Positions 24,768 through 33,667 of a stretch of 40,461 nucleotides of DNA are shown one piece after another. The position numbers and the translations under genes were made by a program. The notes beneath the pieces were generated by a model. It searched no databases. It saw only the letters and a program-made list of their open reading frames with translations, and had not been told where the DNA came from. This DNA is from Microtetraspora glauca. GTDB taxonomy: Bacteria; Actinomycetota; Actinomycetes; Streptosporangiales; Streptosporangiaceae. The stretch lies in NCBI GenBank assembly GCA_001570385.1, contig BBYL01000047.1, positions 1-40,461 of the forward strand, read 5' to 3'. How positions within the stretch are numbered: the stretch's first letter is position 1; each line of letters opens with the position of its first letter.

Positions 24768-24784
24768 CCGGCACGCGGTGCCGG
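24768..24784 (-). terminator. Short GC hairpin between convergent genes
   Basis: CCGGCAC (24768-24774) pairs with GTGCCGG (24778-24784) around a GCG loop. It directly follows the stop of the minus-strand membrane protein and lies 66 bases beyond the stop of the AAA gene, so it could serve both. Confidence 0.5.
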
Positions 24785-25123
24785 TCAGGTCCAGAAGACC
24801 GCGACTCCGGTGGCCGCCGCGGCCAGGACGCCGACGCCGTAGAACATCCACGGCGGCCTGGCCCGCACTCCGGCGACCGCCAGGAGCAGGATGGCCAGGT
24901 CGAGGCCCGCCTTGACGATCATCTTCGCGTCGGCGACCGACATGTCGAGCGCGGTACGGATCCATACGAGCGCGGCGCCCGTGACGAACTGGGCGACGGC
25001 GGCGATGATGACGGGACGGCCGATCACCATCATTCGCAGCTGCATCTGGCGAAGGAAACCGCCGAGCAGGGCGGCGAATCCAACGAGATGGAGGAAAACC
25101 AGGACGAGGCGCAATGTATCCAT
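24785..25123 (-). CDS. Small four-helix integral membrane protein of unknown function
   Basis: This 112-residue protein has four hydrophobic segments: LRLVLVFLHLVGFAALLGGF, VIIAAVAQFVTGAALVW, a third around LDLAILLLAVAGV, and a fourth around VGVLAAAATGVAVFW. Small conserved actinobacterial membrane proteins of this length often begin LxLxLVFLHLxGFA, but no function is known to me. ATG 25123 has GGGGGTG about six bases upstream; a longer frame to 25177 lacks hydrophobic sequence. It diverges from the peptidase operon. Confidence 0.75.
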   Translation of the reverse strand: MDTLRLVLVFLHLVGFAALLGGFLRQMQLRMMVIGRPVIIAAVAQFVTGAALVWIRTALDMSVADAKMIVKAGLDLAILLLAVAGVRARPPWMFYGVGVLAAAATGVAVFWT

Positions 25124-25293
25124 GCAGACACCCCCGGTTGACGGCCTCACCTCAGGTGTCCGCATGTGTGGTGCCATACGCGTCCGCCTGCGAAGGGCCC
25201 TCGACGTACAGTGACGAGAGTACTACGCACCGTTTTGTCGCATATGTCCGGTCCGGAGGCGCACGCAGCCGCGCCGCATGCACGGTCAATGTT

Positions 25294-25328
25294 TCGGTTA
25301 GGTAAACCAATACGTAAACCATCCGATG
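25294..25328 (+). promoter_or_regulatory. Shared regulatory element, copy 1 (upstream of the peptidase operon)
   Basis: AATACGTAAACCATCCGATG (25309-25328) is identical over all 20 bases to the reverse complement of 33668-33687, upstream of the peptide-transporter operon. The preceding 15 bases (TCGGTTAGGTAAACC) also align with copy 2 with one gap. GTAAACC occurs twice here, 12 bp apart (25302-25308 and 25314-25320), so two protomers could bind one face of the helix. TAGGGT at 25336-25341, seven bases downstream, fits a -10 hexamer. It is probably an operator or activator site. Confidence 0.75.
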
Positions 25329-25385
25329 CGCCGCTTAGGGTCGCAAACCACAATCAACAAGGTGGTCACCCCGTCGTCGGCACGC

Positions 25386-26792
25386 GTGAGCAGCGTTGTA
25401 TTCCACCGGTGGTCCTTCGAGGGCCAAGAGAGCGGCGTGGCCGTCTACCTCGATCCGTTCGGCCTCTCACCCGGCAACCCTGGCGGAAACGGCGACATCG
25501 ACGGTGACGGTGGCAGGGGCTGGACGTACACCCGCTGGACCTCGCCGGAACGGGAGATCGGTTTCCCCGCGACCGAGCTGGTGCCGTCCTGGACCGCGAA
25601 CACACCTCCCGGAGCATGGCTGGAGGTCGAGCTCCAGGCGCGCACGATGGGCGGCGCCCTCACCAAGTGGTACTGCATGGGCCGCTGGGCCGAGGGTGAC
25701 ACCGACATCCACCGCACCTCCCTGCCCGGACAGGGCGACCAGGACGGCGACGTCGCGGTGGACACCTTCGTCGCCACCCGCCCGATCGTCGCCTACCGGA
25801 TCCGGATCACCCTGTACGGCGAGGGTGCCTCGATACGATCCATCGGCGTGATGGCATCGGCCGTGCCCCCCGGAGGACCCGCGAGCGCGGTCAGCACCAC
25901 AGTGACGGGGACGGCAGGCGCGGGAACGGCGCCGGCCGGACGGCCCCTCGCCGACGAGTCCCCGGGCCAGGTCCCGGCCCTCGAACCGGCATCGGCCGCG
26001 AACACCACCATGGCCGCAGAAGCCACCCATGCCACTCTGACCGCGGCGGCCCTCCTGTCCGCACCGGCCACCCCCGCTGCGAACGCCCAGGACGCACTGG
26101 ACGCTCAGGACGCACAGCTGACCCGGATCGCGCGGCTCGCGCAGGACGCGCGGTCGGCACGGGCGCCCCGCGCCGAGGCGGCGGGCGTCGAGCTGAACGT
26201 GCCGCGCCGATCGCAGAAGGTGCACGCGGGCCACCAGCCGCAGTGGGACGGCGGCGGCGAGTCCTGGTGCAGCCCGGCCTCGTTCACGATGGTGCTGGGC
26301 TACTGGGGGCGCGGCCCGTCCCCGGAGGATCTGGAGTGGGTCTCCCCCGACGATCCGTGCCCCGGCGTGGACCACGCCGCGCGTGACATGTACGACCACG
26401 GCTACCAGGGCACCGGCAACTGGCCGTTCGGGGTGGCCTACGCGGGCCGCTACGGGCTCGAGGGGTTCGTCACCCGGCTACGCTCACTGTCAGAGCTGGA
26501 GCTCTTCATCTGCGCGGGCATCCCGGTGATCACGTCGCAGTCGTTCAAGGAGCATGAGTTGCCCGGATCGGGTTACTCGACCAGCGGGCACATCATGGTC
26601 GTCACCGGCATCACCCCGGCGGGCGACGTGATCGCCAACGATCCGGCCGCGCCCTCAGACGAGACCGTGCGACGGGTCTATCCGCGCGAGGCGTTCCAGA
26701 ACGTCTGGCTGCGCGGCTCCAGCAGCGGGGGGATCGTCCATGTGGTCCACCCGCCGGACGTCCCACTCCCTCTCTCCGAAGGAAACTGGTGA
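25386..26792 (+). CDS. Peptidase C39-like cysteine peptidase
   Basis: This is a papain-like C39_2-type peptidase. The catalytic Cys is in GGESWCSPASFTMVLGYWG (Cys295 from GTG 25386). His is in SGHIMVVTGI and Asp in IANDPAAP. The N-terminal part (FHRWSFEGQES onward) is typical of the actinobacterial family; a central Ala/Pro-rich linker of about 100 residues separates it from the catalytic domain. No signal peptide is visible, so it may act in the cytoplasm. An in-frame ATG at 25326 lies inside the shared regulatory element, so I prefer GTG 25386, which leaves a spacing similar to that of the transporter operon; neither has a clear ribosome-binding site. Its stop overlaps the start of the S9 gene (GTGA). 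Confidence 0.85.
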   Translation: MSSVVFHRWSFEGQESGVAVYLDPFGLSPGNPGGNGDIDGDGGRGWTYTRWTSPEREIGFPATELVPSWTANTPPGAWLEVELQARTMGGALTKWYCMGRWAEGDTDIHRTSLPGQGDQDGDVAVDTFVATRPIVAYRIRITLYGEGASIRSIGVMASAVPPGGPASAVSTTVTGTAGAGTAPAGRPLADESPGQVPALEPASAANTTMAAEATHATLTAAALLSAPATPAANAQDALDAQDAQLTRIARLAQDARSARAPRAEAAGVELNVPRRSQKVHAGHQPQWDGGGESWCSPASFTMVLGYWGRGPSPEDLEWVSPDDPCPGVDHAARDMYDHGYQGTGNWPFGVAYAGRYGLEGFVTRLRSLSELELFICAGIPVITSQSFKEHELPGSGYSTSGHIMVVTGITPAGDVIANDPAAPSDETVRRVYPREAFQNVWLRGSSSGGIVHVVHPPDVPLPLSEGNW

Positions 26793-28762
26793 GCCGAACC
26801 GAACCGGTGAGCATCAGCGCCATCGACGTGGCCCGGGTGGATGATCGACCGCTTTGGGTGGAAATTTCCGGAAATGAAGTGTGGTGGGATGAGCCGCGCC
26901 CGCATGAGGGCGGCCGGCGCTGCGTCGTACGGCGCCGCGCCGACGGGACCGTCGAGGACGTGCTCCCCAAGGGCTGGAACGCCCGCAACCGGGTGATCGA
27001 GTACGGCGGGCGGTCGTGGCGTTCCCATCAGGGCTCGCTGGTGTTCACCAACTGGGCGGACCAGCGGCTCTACCTCTGCCCTCCCGGCGGTGAGCCGGTT
27101 CCGCTCACCCCCGAGGGCCCGGCCCGCTACGGCGACCTCGTGATCCACGGCGACGAGGTGTGGTGCGTACGGGAGATCGGCCGCGATCGGGCCATCGTGG
27201 CGGTCCCCCTCGACGGCGGGCCGCTCCGTGTCGTCATCCAAGCCCAACATTTCCTGATGAATCCGCGCATCTCCCCCGACGGGCGGCACATCGCGTGGAT
27301 CGGTTGGAACCACCCGGACATGCCATGGGACGCCACCGAGCTCTGCGTGGCCCCTCTCGACGGCGCGTCCGGAGCCTCCGCCGAGGAGGCCCCCCTCGCG
27401 GACCGGCCGTACACGGTCGTCGCGGGCGGCGCCGTCGCCCAGGCCGAGTGGCGCGACGCGCGGAGCCTGTACGCGGTGACCGACACGACCGGCTGGTGGA
27501 ACATCCACCTCGTCCCGCTCGACCTCCCGCTCGACCTCCCGCCCGGCGCCCCGGACAGCGGCGAGACAGGCGGCGGGGAGACAAGCGGCGGGGAGACGGC
27601 GTCAACCGGCGCGGTGGCCCGCAATCTCACGCCGCTGCCCATGGAGTTCGGCGACGCCGTGTGGAAGCTCGGCCAGACGTTCTTCGCCGTCTCCGGCGGC
27701 AGCCTCGTCACGATGTACGGCACCGCCGACCGGCGGCGGCTGGGCGTGCTCGACGAGAGCGGCGCGCCGCCGAGGGAGATCGGCGGCGACGCCACCTACT
27801 GGTCCCCGACCCTGTCCACCGACGGCACCCACGTCGTCGGCGTGGCGGCCTCGCCGTACCGGCCCTACGAGGTGGTGCGGATCGAGCTCGCGACCGGCGT
27901 GCGGGAGACGTTGTCCCCCGCGAAGAACCTGCCCCCGGCGGAACTGCTGCCCACGCCGGAGTCGGTGACGATCGACGGGGTCCACGCCCATCTCTACCCG
28001 CCGCTCCGCTCACCCTCCCCGGAGGGCACGGCCGAGGGGCCTCCGCCGTACGTCGTGTTCGTGCACGGCGGGCCGACCAGCGCCGCCGCGCCGATCCTCG
28101 ACCTGGAGGTCGCGTACTTCACCAGCCGCGGCATCGGCGTGGCCGAGGTGAACTACGGCGGTTCCACCGGGTACGGCCGGGCCTACCGTGAACGGCTGCG
28201 GCACAACTGGGGGATCGTCGACGTCCGGGACTCCGAGACCGTGGCACGCCGGCTGCTCACCGACGGCCGGGCCGGGAAGGTCGCCATCAGAGGCGGAAGC
28301 GCGGGCGGCTGGACCTCCCTCGCGGCGCTGGTGCACAGCGACGTGTTCTGCGGGGCCGTCGCCCACTACGCGATCGCCGACCCGGAGAGCTGGGCGGCGG
28401 AGACCCACGACTTCGAGTCGCGGTACCTCGACGGGCTGATCGGCCCGCTTCCCGAGACGCGGCAGCGCTACATCGATCGTTCTCCCGCGCTGCACGCGGC
28501 CCAGGCGTCCGGTCCCGCGCTGCTCATGCACGGCCTGGAGGACGCGATCGTCGATCCGTCCCAGGCCGAGCGGTTCGCCGCCGAGCTGGACCGGCACGGC
28601 GGACGCTGGGCGTACCTGGCGTTTCCCGGGGAACAACACGGGTGGCGGCGCGAGGAGACGATCGTCGCGGTGCTGGAAGCCGAGCTCGCCTTCTACGGCC
28701 TGATCTTCGACTTCCCGACGCCTGAGGTCCCGCCGCTCGTGCTGAGAGGCCCCAACCCGTGA
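26789..28762 (+). CDS. Prolyl-oligopeptidase family (S9) serine peptidase
   Basis: This 657-residue protein has an N-terminal beta-propeller-like region (about 1-370). It contains repeated strands such as VWWDEP and NPRISPDGRHIAWIGW, followed by YVVFVHGGPTS. The C-terminal alpha/beta hydrolase domain has catalytic Ser504 in RGGSAGGWTSL, Asp585 in HGLEDAIV and His617 in GEQHGWRR. Such enzymes cut short peptides, often after Pro or acyl-amino acids. A Gly/Glu/Thr insertion with repeats of GGETSGGET lies near residue 260. GTG 26789 overlaps the C39 stop and has AAGGAA upstream. No signal peptide is seen, so cytoplasmic peptide turnover is likely. Confidence 0.95.
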   Translation: MSRTEPVSISAIDVARVDDRPLWVEISGNEVWWDEPRPHEGGRRCVVRRRADGTVEDVLPKGWNARNRVIEYGGRSWRSHQGSLVFTNWADQRLYLCPPGGEPVPLTPEGPARYGDLVIHGDEVWCVREIGRDRAIVAVPLDGGPLRVVIQAQHFLMNPRISPDGRHIAWIGWNHPDMPWDATELCVAPLDGASGASAEEAPLADRPYTVVAGGAVAQAEWRDARSLYAVTDTTGWWNIHLVPLDLPLDLPPGAPDSGETGGGETSGGETASTGAVARNLTPLPMEFGDAVWKLGQTFFAVSGGSLVTMYGTADRRRLGVLDESGAPPREIGGDATYWSPTLSTDGTHVVGVAASPYRPYEVVRIELATGVRETLSPAKNLPPAELLPTPESVTIDGVHAHLYPPLRSPSPEGTAEGPPPYVVFVHGGPTSAAAPILDLEVAYFTSRGIGVAEVNYGGSTGYGRAYRERLRHNWGIVDVRDSETVARRLLTDGRAGKVAIRGGSAGGWTSLAALVHSDVFCGAVAHYAIADPESWAAETHDFESRYLDGLIGPLPETRQRYIDRSPALHAAQASGPALLMHGLEDAIVDPSQAERFAAELDRHGGRWAYLAFPGEQHGWRREETIVAVLEAELAFYGLIFDFPTPEVPPLVLRGPNP

Positions 28763-28784
28763 CGTTCACTCCTGGAGATACCGC

Positions 28785-30077
28785 ATGACCGAGGTCGCCG
28801 ACATCTGCTCCAACCTCATCAGGATCGACACCACCAATCCCGGTTCCGGCGAGCGGAAGGCCGCCGAGTACGTCGCCGGCCTGCTCGACGAGGTCGGCAT
28901 CGAGCCGACGGTGATGGAGTCCGCCCCGCAGCGCACCAGCGTGCTCGCCCGGATTTCCGGCGACGGCACGGACCCGGACGCGCTGCTGATCCACGGCCAC
29001 CTCGACGTCGTCCCGGCCGACCCGTCCGAGTGGCGGCTGCACCCCTTCTCCGGCGAGGTGGAGGACGGCTGCGTCCACGGCCGCGGCGCGGTCGACATGA
29101 AGGGCACCCTGTCCATGACCTTGACGGCGGTGCGCGAGTGGGCCCGGCGCGGGGTGCGTCCCCGGCGCGACATCGTGCTCGCGTTCGTCGCCGACGAGGA
29201 GGCCACCGGCGAGTACGGCGCCGGCTACGTCGTCGAGAAGCACCGGGACTGGTTCGCCGACTGCACGGAGGCGATCAGCGAGTCCGGCGGTTTCAGCTGG
29301 CACCAGGGCGACACCCGGATCTATCCCGTGGCGGTGGGCGAGCGCGGCACCGCGTGGATGCGGCTCACGGCCAAGGGTGTCGCCGGGCACGGCTCCAAGC
29401 CCGCCGCCGACAACCCCGTCGTGGAGCTGTCCCGGGCACTCGTCCGGATCGCCGACCACGCGTGGCCGGTCCGGCTCACGCCCGCGGTGGCGCAGCTGAT
29501 CGAGGGGCTCTCCCGCGCGCTCGGCACGACGATCGACATCGACCGGCTGGACGAGGAGATCGAGCGGCTGCCCCAGGCGGCCACGCTTTTCAAGGGCGTC
29601 CTGCGCAACTCGGCCAACCCGACGATGCTGGAGGCCGGGTACAAGGTCAACGTCATCCCGGGCGCGGCGCACGCGCACGTGGACGGCCGGTTTCTCCCGG
29701 GGTTCCGGGACGAGTTCCTGGAGACGATCGACCGGCTGCTCGGCCCGAAGGTCACCCGGGAGTTCGTCAGCCTCGACGACGCGGTCTCCTCCCCCGCCGA
29801 GGGCCTGTTCGACAGCCTCACCGCGGCCCTCCGCGCGGAGGATCCGACCGGCCACCCGGTGCCGTACGTGATGAGCGGCGGCACCGACGCGAAGTCGTTC
29901 GCCAAGATCGGCATCCGGGGGTACGGCTTCGCGCCGCTGATGCTGCCTCGTGACCTGAACTACTTCGGGATGTTCCACGGGGTGGACGAGCGGGTGCCGG
30001 TGGACGGGCTGGAGTTCGGCGTCCGCGTGCTGGAGCGGCTGCTCGTCGACGGCCCGGCGGCACCCGCCGCCTCCTGA
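28785..30077 (+). CDS. M20-family metallopeptidase
   Basis: This 430-residue zinc peptidase has the M20 motifs: His72 in IHGHLDVVPAD, Asp104 in GRGAVDMKG, and the catalytic/metal Glu pair at 138-139 in ADEEATGEYGAG. A dimerisation domain follows, then C-terminal SGGTDAKSFAKIGIRGYGF with metal-binding residues. M20 members release amino acids from di- or oligopeptides or deacylate N-acyl amino acids. The start ATG 28785 has CTGGAGA upstream and lies 22 bases after the S9 stop. Third gene of the peptidase operon; it could finish degradation of imported peptides. Confidence 0.95.
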   Translation: MTEVADICSNLIRIDTTNPGSGERKAAEYVAGLLDEVGIEPTVMESAPQRTSVLARISGDGTDPDALLIHGHLDVVPADPSEWRLHPFSGEVEDGCVHGRGAVDMKGTLSMTLTAVREWARRGVRPRRDIVLAFVADEEATGEYGAGYVVEKHRDWFADCTEAISESGGFSWHQGDTRIYPVAVGERGTAWMRLTAKGVAGHGSKPAADNPVVELSRALVRIADHAWPVRLTPAVAQLIEGLSRALGTTIDIDRLDEEIERLPQAATLFKGVLRNSANPTMLEAGYKVNVIPGAAHAHVDGRFLPGFRDEFLETIDRLLGPKVTREFVSLDDAVSSPAEGLFDSLTAALRAEDPTGHPVPYVMSGGTDAKSFAKIGIRGYGFAPLMLPRDLNYFGMFHGVDERVPVDGLEFGVRVLERLLVDGPAAPAAS

Positions 30078-30108
30078 GAACACGGCCTCAGGACGGCCGA
30101 AGAACGAC

Positions 30109-30148
30109 GAAGTCTCCGGTACCGGGTCAGGACGGTGCCGGAGACTTC
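30109..30148. terminator. Bidirectional hairpin terminator between the peptidase and transporter operons
   Basis: Bases 30109-30123 pair with 30134-30148: 15 bp with one mismatch (a G-U wobble in the plus-strand RNA) around a 10-base loop. TGTTT follows on the plus strand. It lies 31 bases after the M20 stop and 25 bases before the transporter permease stop, so it can end both converging transcripts. Confidence 0.85.
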
Positions 30149-30173
30149 TGTTTCCGCCGGGGCGCCGAGGCCG

Positions 30174-31088
30174 CTATTTGAGCTTCGGGTCGAGGGCGTC
30201 CCTGACGACGTCACCGAGCATGAGGAAACTCAGCACGGTGGCGGTGAGGAACAGCGCGGGGAAGACGAGCAGGTGCGGATACTCCGCGAAGAACGCCTGG
30301 GCCACGTTGAGCTGCAGACCCCACGACACGTCGGGGTACTGCAGCCCGACGCCGAGATAGTCGAGAGTGGCCTCACCGGCGATCACGTTGCCGACGTTGA
30401 GCATCGCGACCACGAAGACCGGCGCGATCGCGTTCGGGAGGATGTGCCGGAACATGATCCGCCGGTCGCCCGCGCCGAGCATGCGGGCGGCGGCCACGAA
30501 GTCCATGTCCTTCACGGCGATCACCTGACCGCGCATCAGCCGGGTCATCGTCGTCCATCCCAGCACGACGAGGACCAGCGTCATGGCCCACATCCCGTGG
30601 CCGGGGAAGGCCACCAGGACGACGGTCGCGCCGAGGACGAACGGGATGCCGAAGAAGACGTCCGTCACGCGGGAGATCAGCGCGTCAAGCACGCCCCCGT
30701 AGTAGCCGCCGACCAGCCCGAGGACGATGGCGATCACCAAGGCGAAGACGGTGACCGCGACGCCGATCATGATGGACGCCCGGGCGCCGTGCACGATCTG
30801 CGACCAGTAGTCGCAGCCCTGCAGGTCGTAGCCGAAGACCGCACCGCCGCCGGGGCCCCGCTTCGACATGCGGAGGTTGCAGTTCTCGTTCGGGCCCATC
30901 GCGGCGAACACGTCGGGGAAGGCCGCCATCGCGCCGGCCAGCACGAGGATGACCGCCGACAGCCAGAACACGACCCGCCCGCGCAGTTCCACCCAGGCGT
31001 CGTGCCACAGCGAGCCACGGGCCTTCTCGGTCTCGTCCGGGACGTCGGACACGGGTTCTGGCCTGGGTTGGGGCATGGTCTCAAGCAC
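30174..31088 (-). CDS. Oligopeptide ABC transporter permease (DppC/OppC type)
   Basis: This 304-residue inner-membrane protein has an N-terminal cytoplasmic tail and about six helices. It carries the permease EAA-like loop DFVAAARMLGAGDRRIMFRH followed by ILPNAIAPV, which docks to the ATPase. The DppC-type end is VVRDALDPKLK. GTG 31088 overlaps the end of the DppB-type gene (GTGCTTGA) and has GAGG upstream; ATG 31076 is an alternative. It forms a heterodimeric channel with the adjacent permease. No ATPase gene follows; the operon ends at a terminator. Confidence 0.93.
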   Translation of the reverse strand: MLETMPQPRPEPVSDVPDETEKARGSLWHDAWVELRGRVVFWLSAVILVLAGAMAAFPDVFAAMGPNENCNLRMSKRGPGGGAVFGYDLQGCDYWSQIVHGARASIMIGVAVTVFALVIAIVLGLVGGYYGGVLDALISRVTDVFFGIPFVLGATVVLVAFPGHGMWAMTLVLVVLGWTTMTRLMRGQVIAVKDMDFVAAARMLGAGDRRIMFRHILPNAIAPVFVVAMLNVGNVIAGEATLDYLGVGLQYPDVSWGLQLNVAQAFFAEYPHLLVFPALFLTATVLSFLMLGDVVRDALDPKLK

Positions 31089-32004
31089 GGCGGATCCTCG
31101 GGTCGAGCACGCCGTACAGGAGGTCCACGACCAGGTTGGCGACGATGAAGATCATGACAAGCAGGGTGACGACGCCGACGACGACGGGACCCTCCTGGAG
31201 CTGGATGGACTGGAACACCTGCTGGCCGATGCCGGGCAGGTTGAAGATGCCCTCGGTGACCACCGCCCCGGCCATGAGGTTGCCGAAGTCGATGCCGAGA
31301 TACGTCACCACCGGGATCAGCGAGTTGCGCAGGGCGTGCAGCCCGATGATCCGCCCGCGTCGCAGCCCCTTCGCCGTGGCCGTACGGACGTAGTCGGCGC
31401 GGAGGTTCTCCACGAGCGAGGTCCGGGTGAGGCGGGCGACGTAGGCGAGGCCGAACGAGCCGAGGACCATGCCGGGCAGCAGGTAGCTGACCGGCCAGCC
31501 TTCGTCCGTGCCCGCCGTCGGGAACAGCCCCAGATTGAGGCCGAACAGGATCTGCGCGGTGTACCCGACCACGAAGACGGGGACCGCGATGACGAACGTC
31601 GTACCGGCGAGGACGGCCGTGTCGGCGACTCCGCCGCGGCGGAGGCCCGCGAGGACCCCCAGGCCGATGCCGACGACGAGCTCGAAGATCCAGGCGGTGA
31701 CCGCGAGCTGCGCGGTCACCGCCCACCGGTCCTGGAGCAGCTCGCTCACCGGCTGCCCGGTGAAGGTCTCACCGAGGTCCCCCCTGAACACCCCGAGCAT
31801 GTAGTGCCCGTACTGGACGAGCAGCGGGTCGTTCAGGTGGTAGCGCTCGCGCATGACGTCGAGCACCTGCTCGGGCACCGGCTTGTCGCCGGCCAGCGCG
31901 AGTATCGGGTCTCCCGGCAGTGCGAACACCATCGTGTAGATCAGGAAGGTGGTCACGACGAACACCGGGACGGCCTGGATCAGGCGCTGGACGGCGTACC
32001 TCAC
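31081..32004 (-). CDS. Oligopeptide ABC transporter permease (DppB/OppB type)
   Basis: This 307-residue protein starts at GTG 32004, which overlaps the binding-protein stop (GTGA). The first helix (AVPVFVVTTFLIYTMVFALP) and the segment GDPILALAG are typical of DppB/OppB proteins. The EAA-like loop ADYVRTATAKGLRRGRIIGL with HALRNSLIPVV follows, and the C-terminus is LLYGVLDPRIR. A longer open frame runs to 32103 but overlaps the preceding gene and carries no homology. It pairs with the DppC-type permease. Confidence 0.93.
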   Translation of the reverse strand: MRYAVQRLIQAVPVFVVTTFLIYTMVFALPGDPILALAGDKPVPEQVLDVMRERYHLNDPLLVQYGHYMLGVFRGDLGETFTGQPVSELLQDRWAVTAQLAVTAWIFELVVGIGLGVLAGLRRGGVADTAVLAGTTFVIAVPVFVVGYTAQILFGLNLGLFPTAGTDEGWPVSYLLPGMVLGSFGLAYVARLTRTSLVENLRADYVRTATAKGLRRGRIIGLHALRNSLIPVVTYLGIDFGNLMAGAVVTEGIFNLPGIGQQVFQSIQLQEGPVVVGVVTLLVMIFIVANLVVDLLYGVLDPRIRRA

Positions 32005-33614
32005 TGCCGGTCGACCGTGATCGTGTAGAGGTTGTTGGTGTACGCGGTGAGCTTCACGTTGCCCAGCCTCTTGGTGTAGCCGGACTGGTCCTGCCAGTTC
32101 CACAGCGGGATCAGCGGCATCTCGGCGAGCGCGATGTCCTCGGCCTGCTGGTAGAGCGGGAGGCTGGCCTCGACGCTCGCCGCCTCGTTGGCCTGCTTGA
32201 CGAGGTCGTTGAACTGCTTGTTCTCCCAGCCCATCCGGTTGCCCTCACCCCACATGTACTCGAGGTAGTTCTGCGGGCTCGGATAGTCCATGACCCAGTT
32301 CTGCCGGAACGGACCGTCCTCCTTCCGCTCCCTGAGCGTGGTCAGGTAGTCGGAGGCGGGGATCTTGCGGAACTTGATGTCCTGGATGCCGAGGTTCTGC
32401 TTGAGCTGGTTGGCGACCGCGGTCATCCACTGCTCGTAGCTGGGGTCGGCGTTGGAGAAGTACAGGTTGAGCGTGCCGCTGAACCCTCCGGCCTTGTCGA
32501 AGAGCTGCTTGGCCTTCGCCGGGTCGTAGGCGCAGCTCTCACCGCAGGCGCCCTCGCGATAGCCGGGCACGAGCGGGGCGACCAGCGACGACATCGGCTT
32601 GAACGCGCCGTTGAACACGGCGTCGACGATCGCCTGCCTGTCGATGGCCATCGAGACGGCCTTGCGCAGGTCGGCGTTGGCGAACCGCTTGTCGAACGTC
32701 GGGAAGCCGAGGTAGTCCATCGTGCCGCCGGCCGTCGACACGAAGCGGTCACCGAGCAGCTTCTTCGCCTCGGGCGCGCTCGCCGGGGGGATCGTCGTCA
32801 GCAGGTCCACCTTGCCGGCCCGCAGGTCGGTGTAGGCGGTGTCCCTGCTCGCGTAGATCTTGAAGTCGACGCCGTCCGACTGGGCCGCGCGCTCACCCGC
32901 GTACGCCGCCGACTTCTTGACCGCGATCTGCTTGTTGTGCTGCCACGCGCCGTCGAGCTCGAACGGGCCGTTGCCGATCGGAGCCTGGTCGTACGCCTTG
33001 AGGTCCTTGAACGCGGCCTTCGGCATCGGCGCGAACGCGATGTACGCCAGCGTGATCGGGAACTGGCTGAACGCGCCGGTGAGGGTGACCTCCAACGTGT
33101 TGGAGTCGACGACCTTCAGCCCGGACAGCTTGTCCGTGGTCGGCTGGCCCTCCTCGGGGTTCAGCGCGTCGTAGCCCTCGATGTTGCCGAAGTAGTAGTT
33201 GTTGGTCCAGCCGTTCGGACCGTACGCCGAGGCGTTCCACGAGTCCGCGAAGCTCTCGGCCGTGACCGGCTCGCCGTTACTGAACTTCTGGCCCTGCTTG
33301 ATCTTTATGGTCCAGACCTTCTGGTCCGAACTGGTCACCGACTCCGCGGCGCGCATCTGCGGCTTGCCGTCGGCGTCGATGTACACGGGGGTGTCGAAGA
33401 TGGTGTCGAGCACCGCGATCGAATAGCTGCTCGACGTGTTGCCCGGTGTCAGGTGGTCCGGCTCGGTGAGCGCGACCGAGAACCGGCTCGGCGCCTGCGC
33501 GTCCCCGCCGCCCTGCTTGTCCTGCCCGTCGCCCGAACCGCCGCATCCGCTGACCCCGCCGAGGATGACCGCCGCCACCGCGAGCGCGGCGGTTCGTCTT
33601 CTGCTGAGCGTCAC
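32001..33614 (-). CDS. Peptide ABC transporter substrate-binding lipoprotein
   Basis: This 537-residue protein belongs to solute-binding family 5 (DppA/OppA). Its lipoprotein signal has RRR near the N-terminus and lipobox VSGC, then a Gly/Asp-rich linker. Family segments include VWTIKIKQGQKFSNGEPVTA, APIGNGPFEL, LRKAVSMAIDRQAIVDAVFN and QNWVMDYPSPQNYLEYMWG. It captures oligopeptides outside the membrane for the two permeases encoded downstream. GTG 33614 has GGAGG five bases upstream. Its 5' region carries the second copy of the shared 20-bp element, 53 bases before the start. Confidence 0.95.
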   Translation of the reverse strand: MTLSRRRTAALAVAAVILGGVSGCGGSGDGQDKQGGGDAQAPSRFSVALTEPDHLTPGNTSSSYSIAVLDTIFDTPVYIDADGKPQMRAAESVTSSDQKVWTIKIKQGQKFSNGEPVTAESFADSWNASAYGPNGWTNNYYFGNIEGYDALNPEEGQPTTDKLSGLKVVDSNTLEVTLTGAFSQFPITLAYIAFAPMPKAAFKDLKAYDQAPIGNGPFELDGAWQHNKQIAVKKSAAYAGERAAQSDGVDFKIYASRDTAYTDLRAGKVDLLTTIPPASAPEAKKLLGDRFVSTAGGTMDYLGFPTFDKRFANADLRKAVSMAIDRQAIVDAVFNGAFKPMSSLVAPLVPGYREGACGESCAYDPAKAKQLFDKAGGFSGTLNLYFSNADPSYEQWMTAVANQLKQNLGIQDIKFRKIPASDYLTTLRERKEDGPFRQNWVMDYPSPQNYLEYMWGEGNRMGWENKQFNDLVKQANEAASVEASLPLYQQAEDIALAEMPLIPLWNWQDQSGYTKRLGNVKLTAYTNNLYTITVDRQ

Positions 33615-33667
33615 TGATCCTCCGCCTCTACTGTTGCGGTGAGGGTAAAGAGCGGTTCAAGCGCCTA

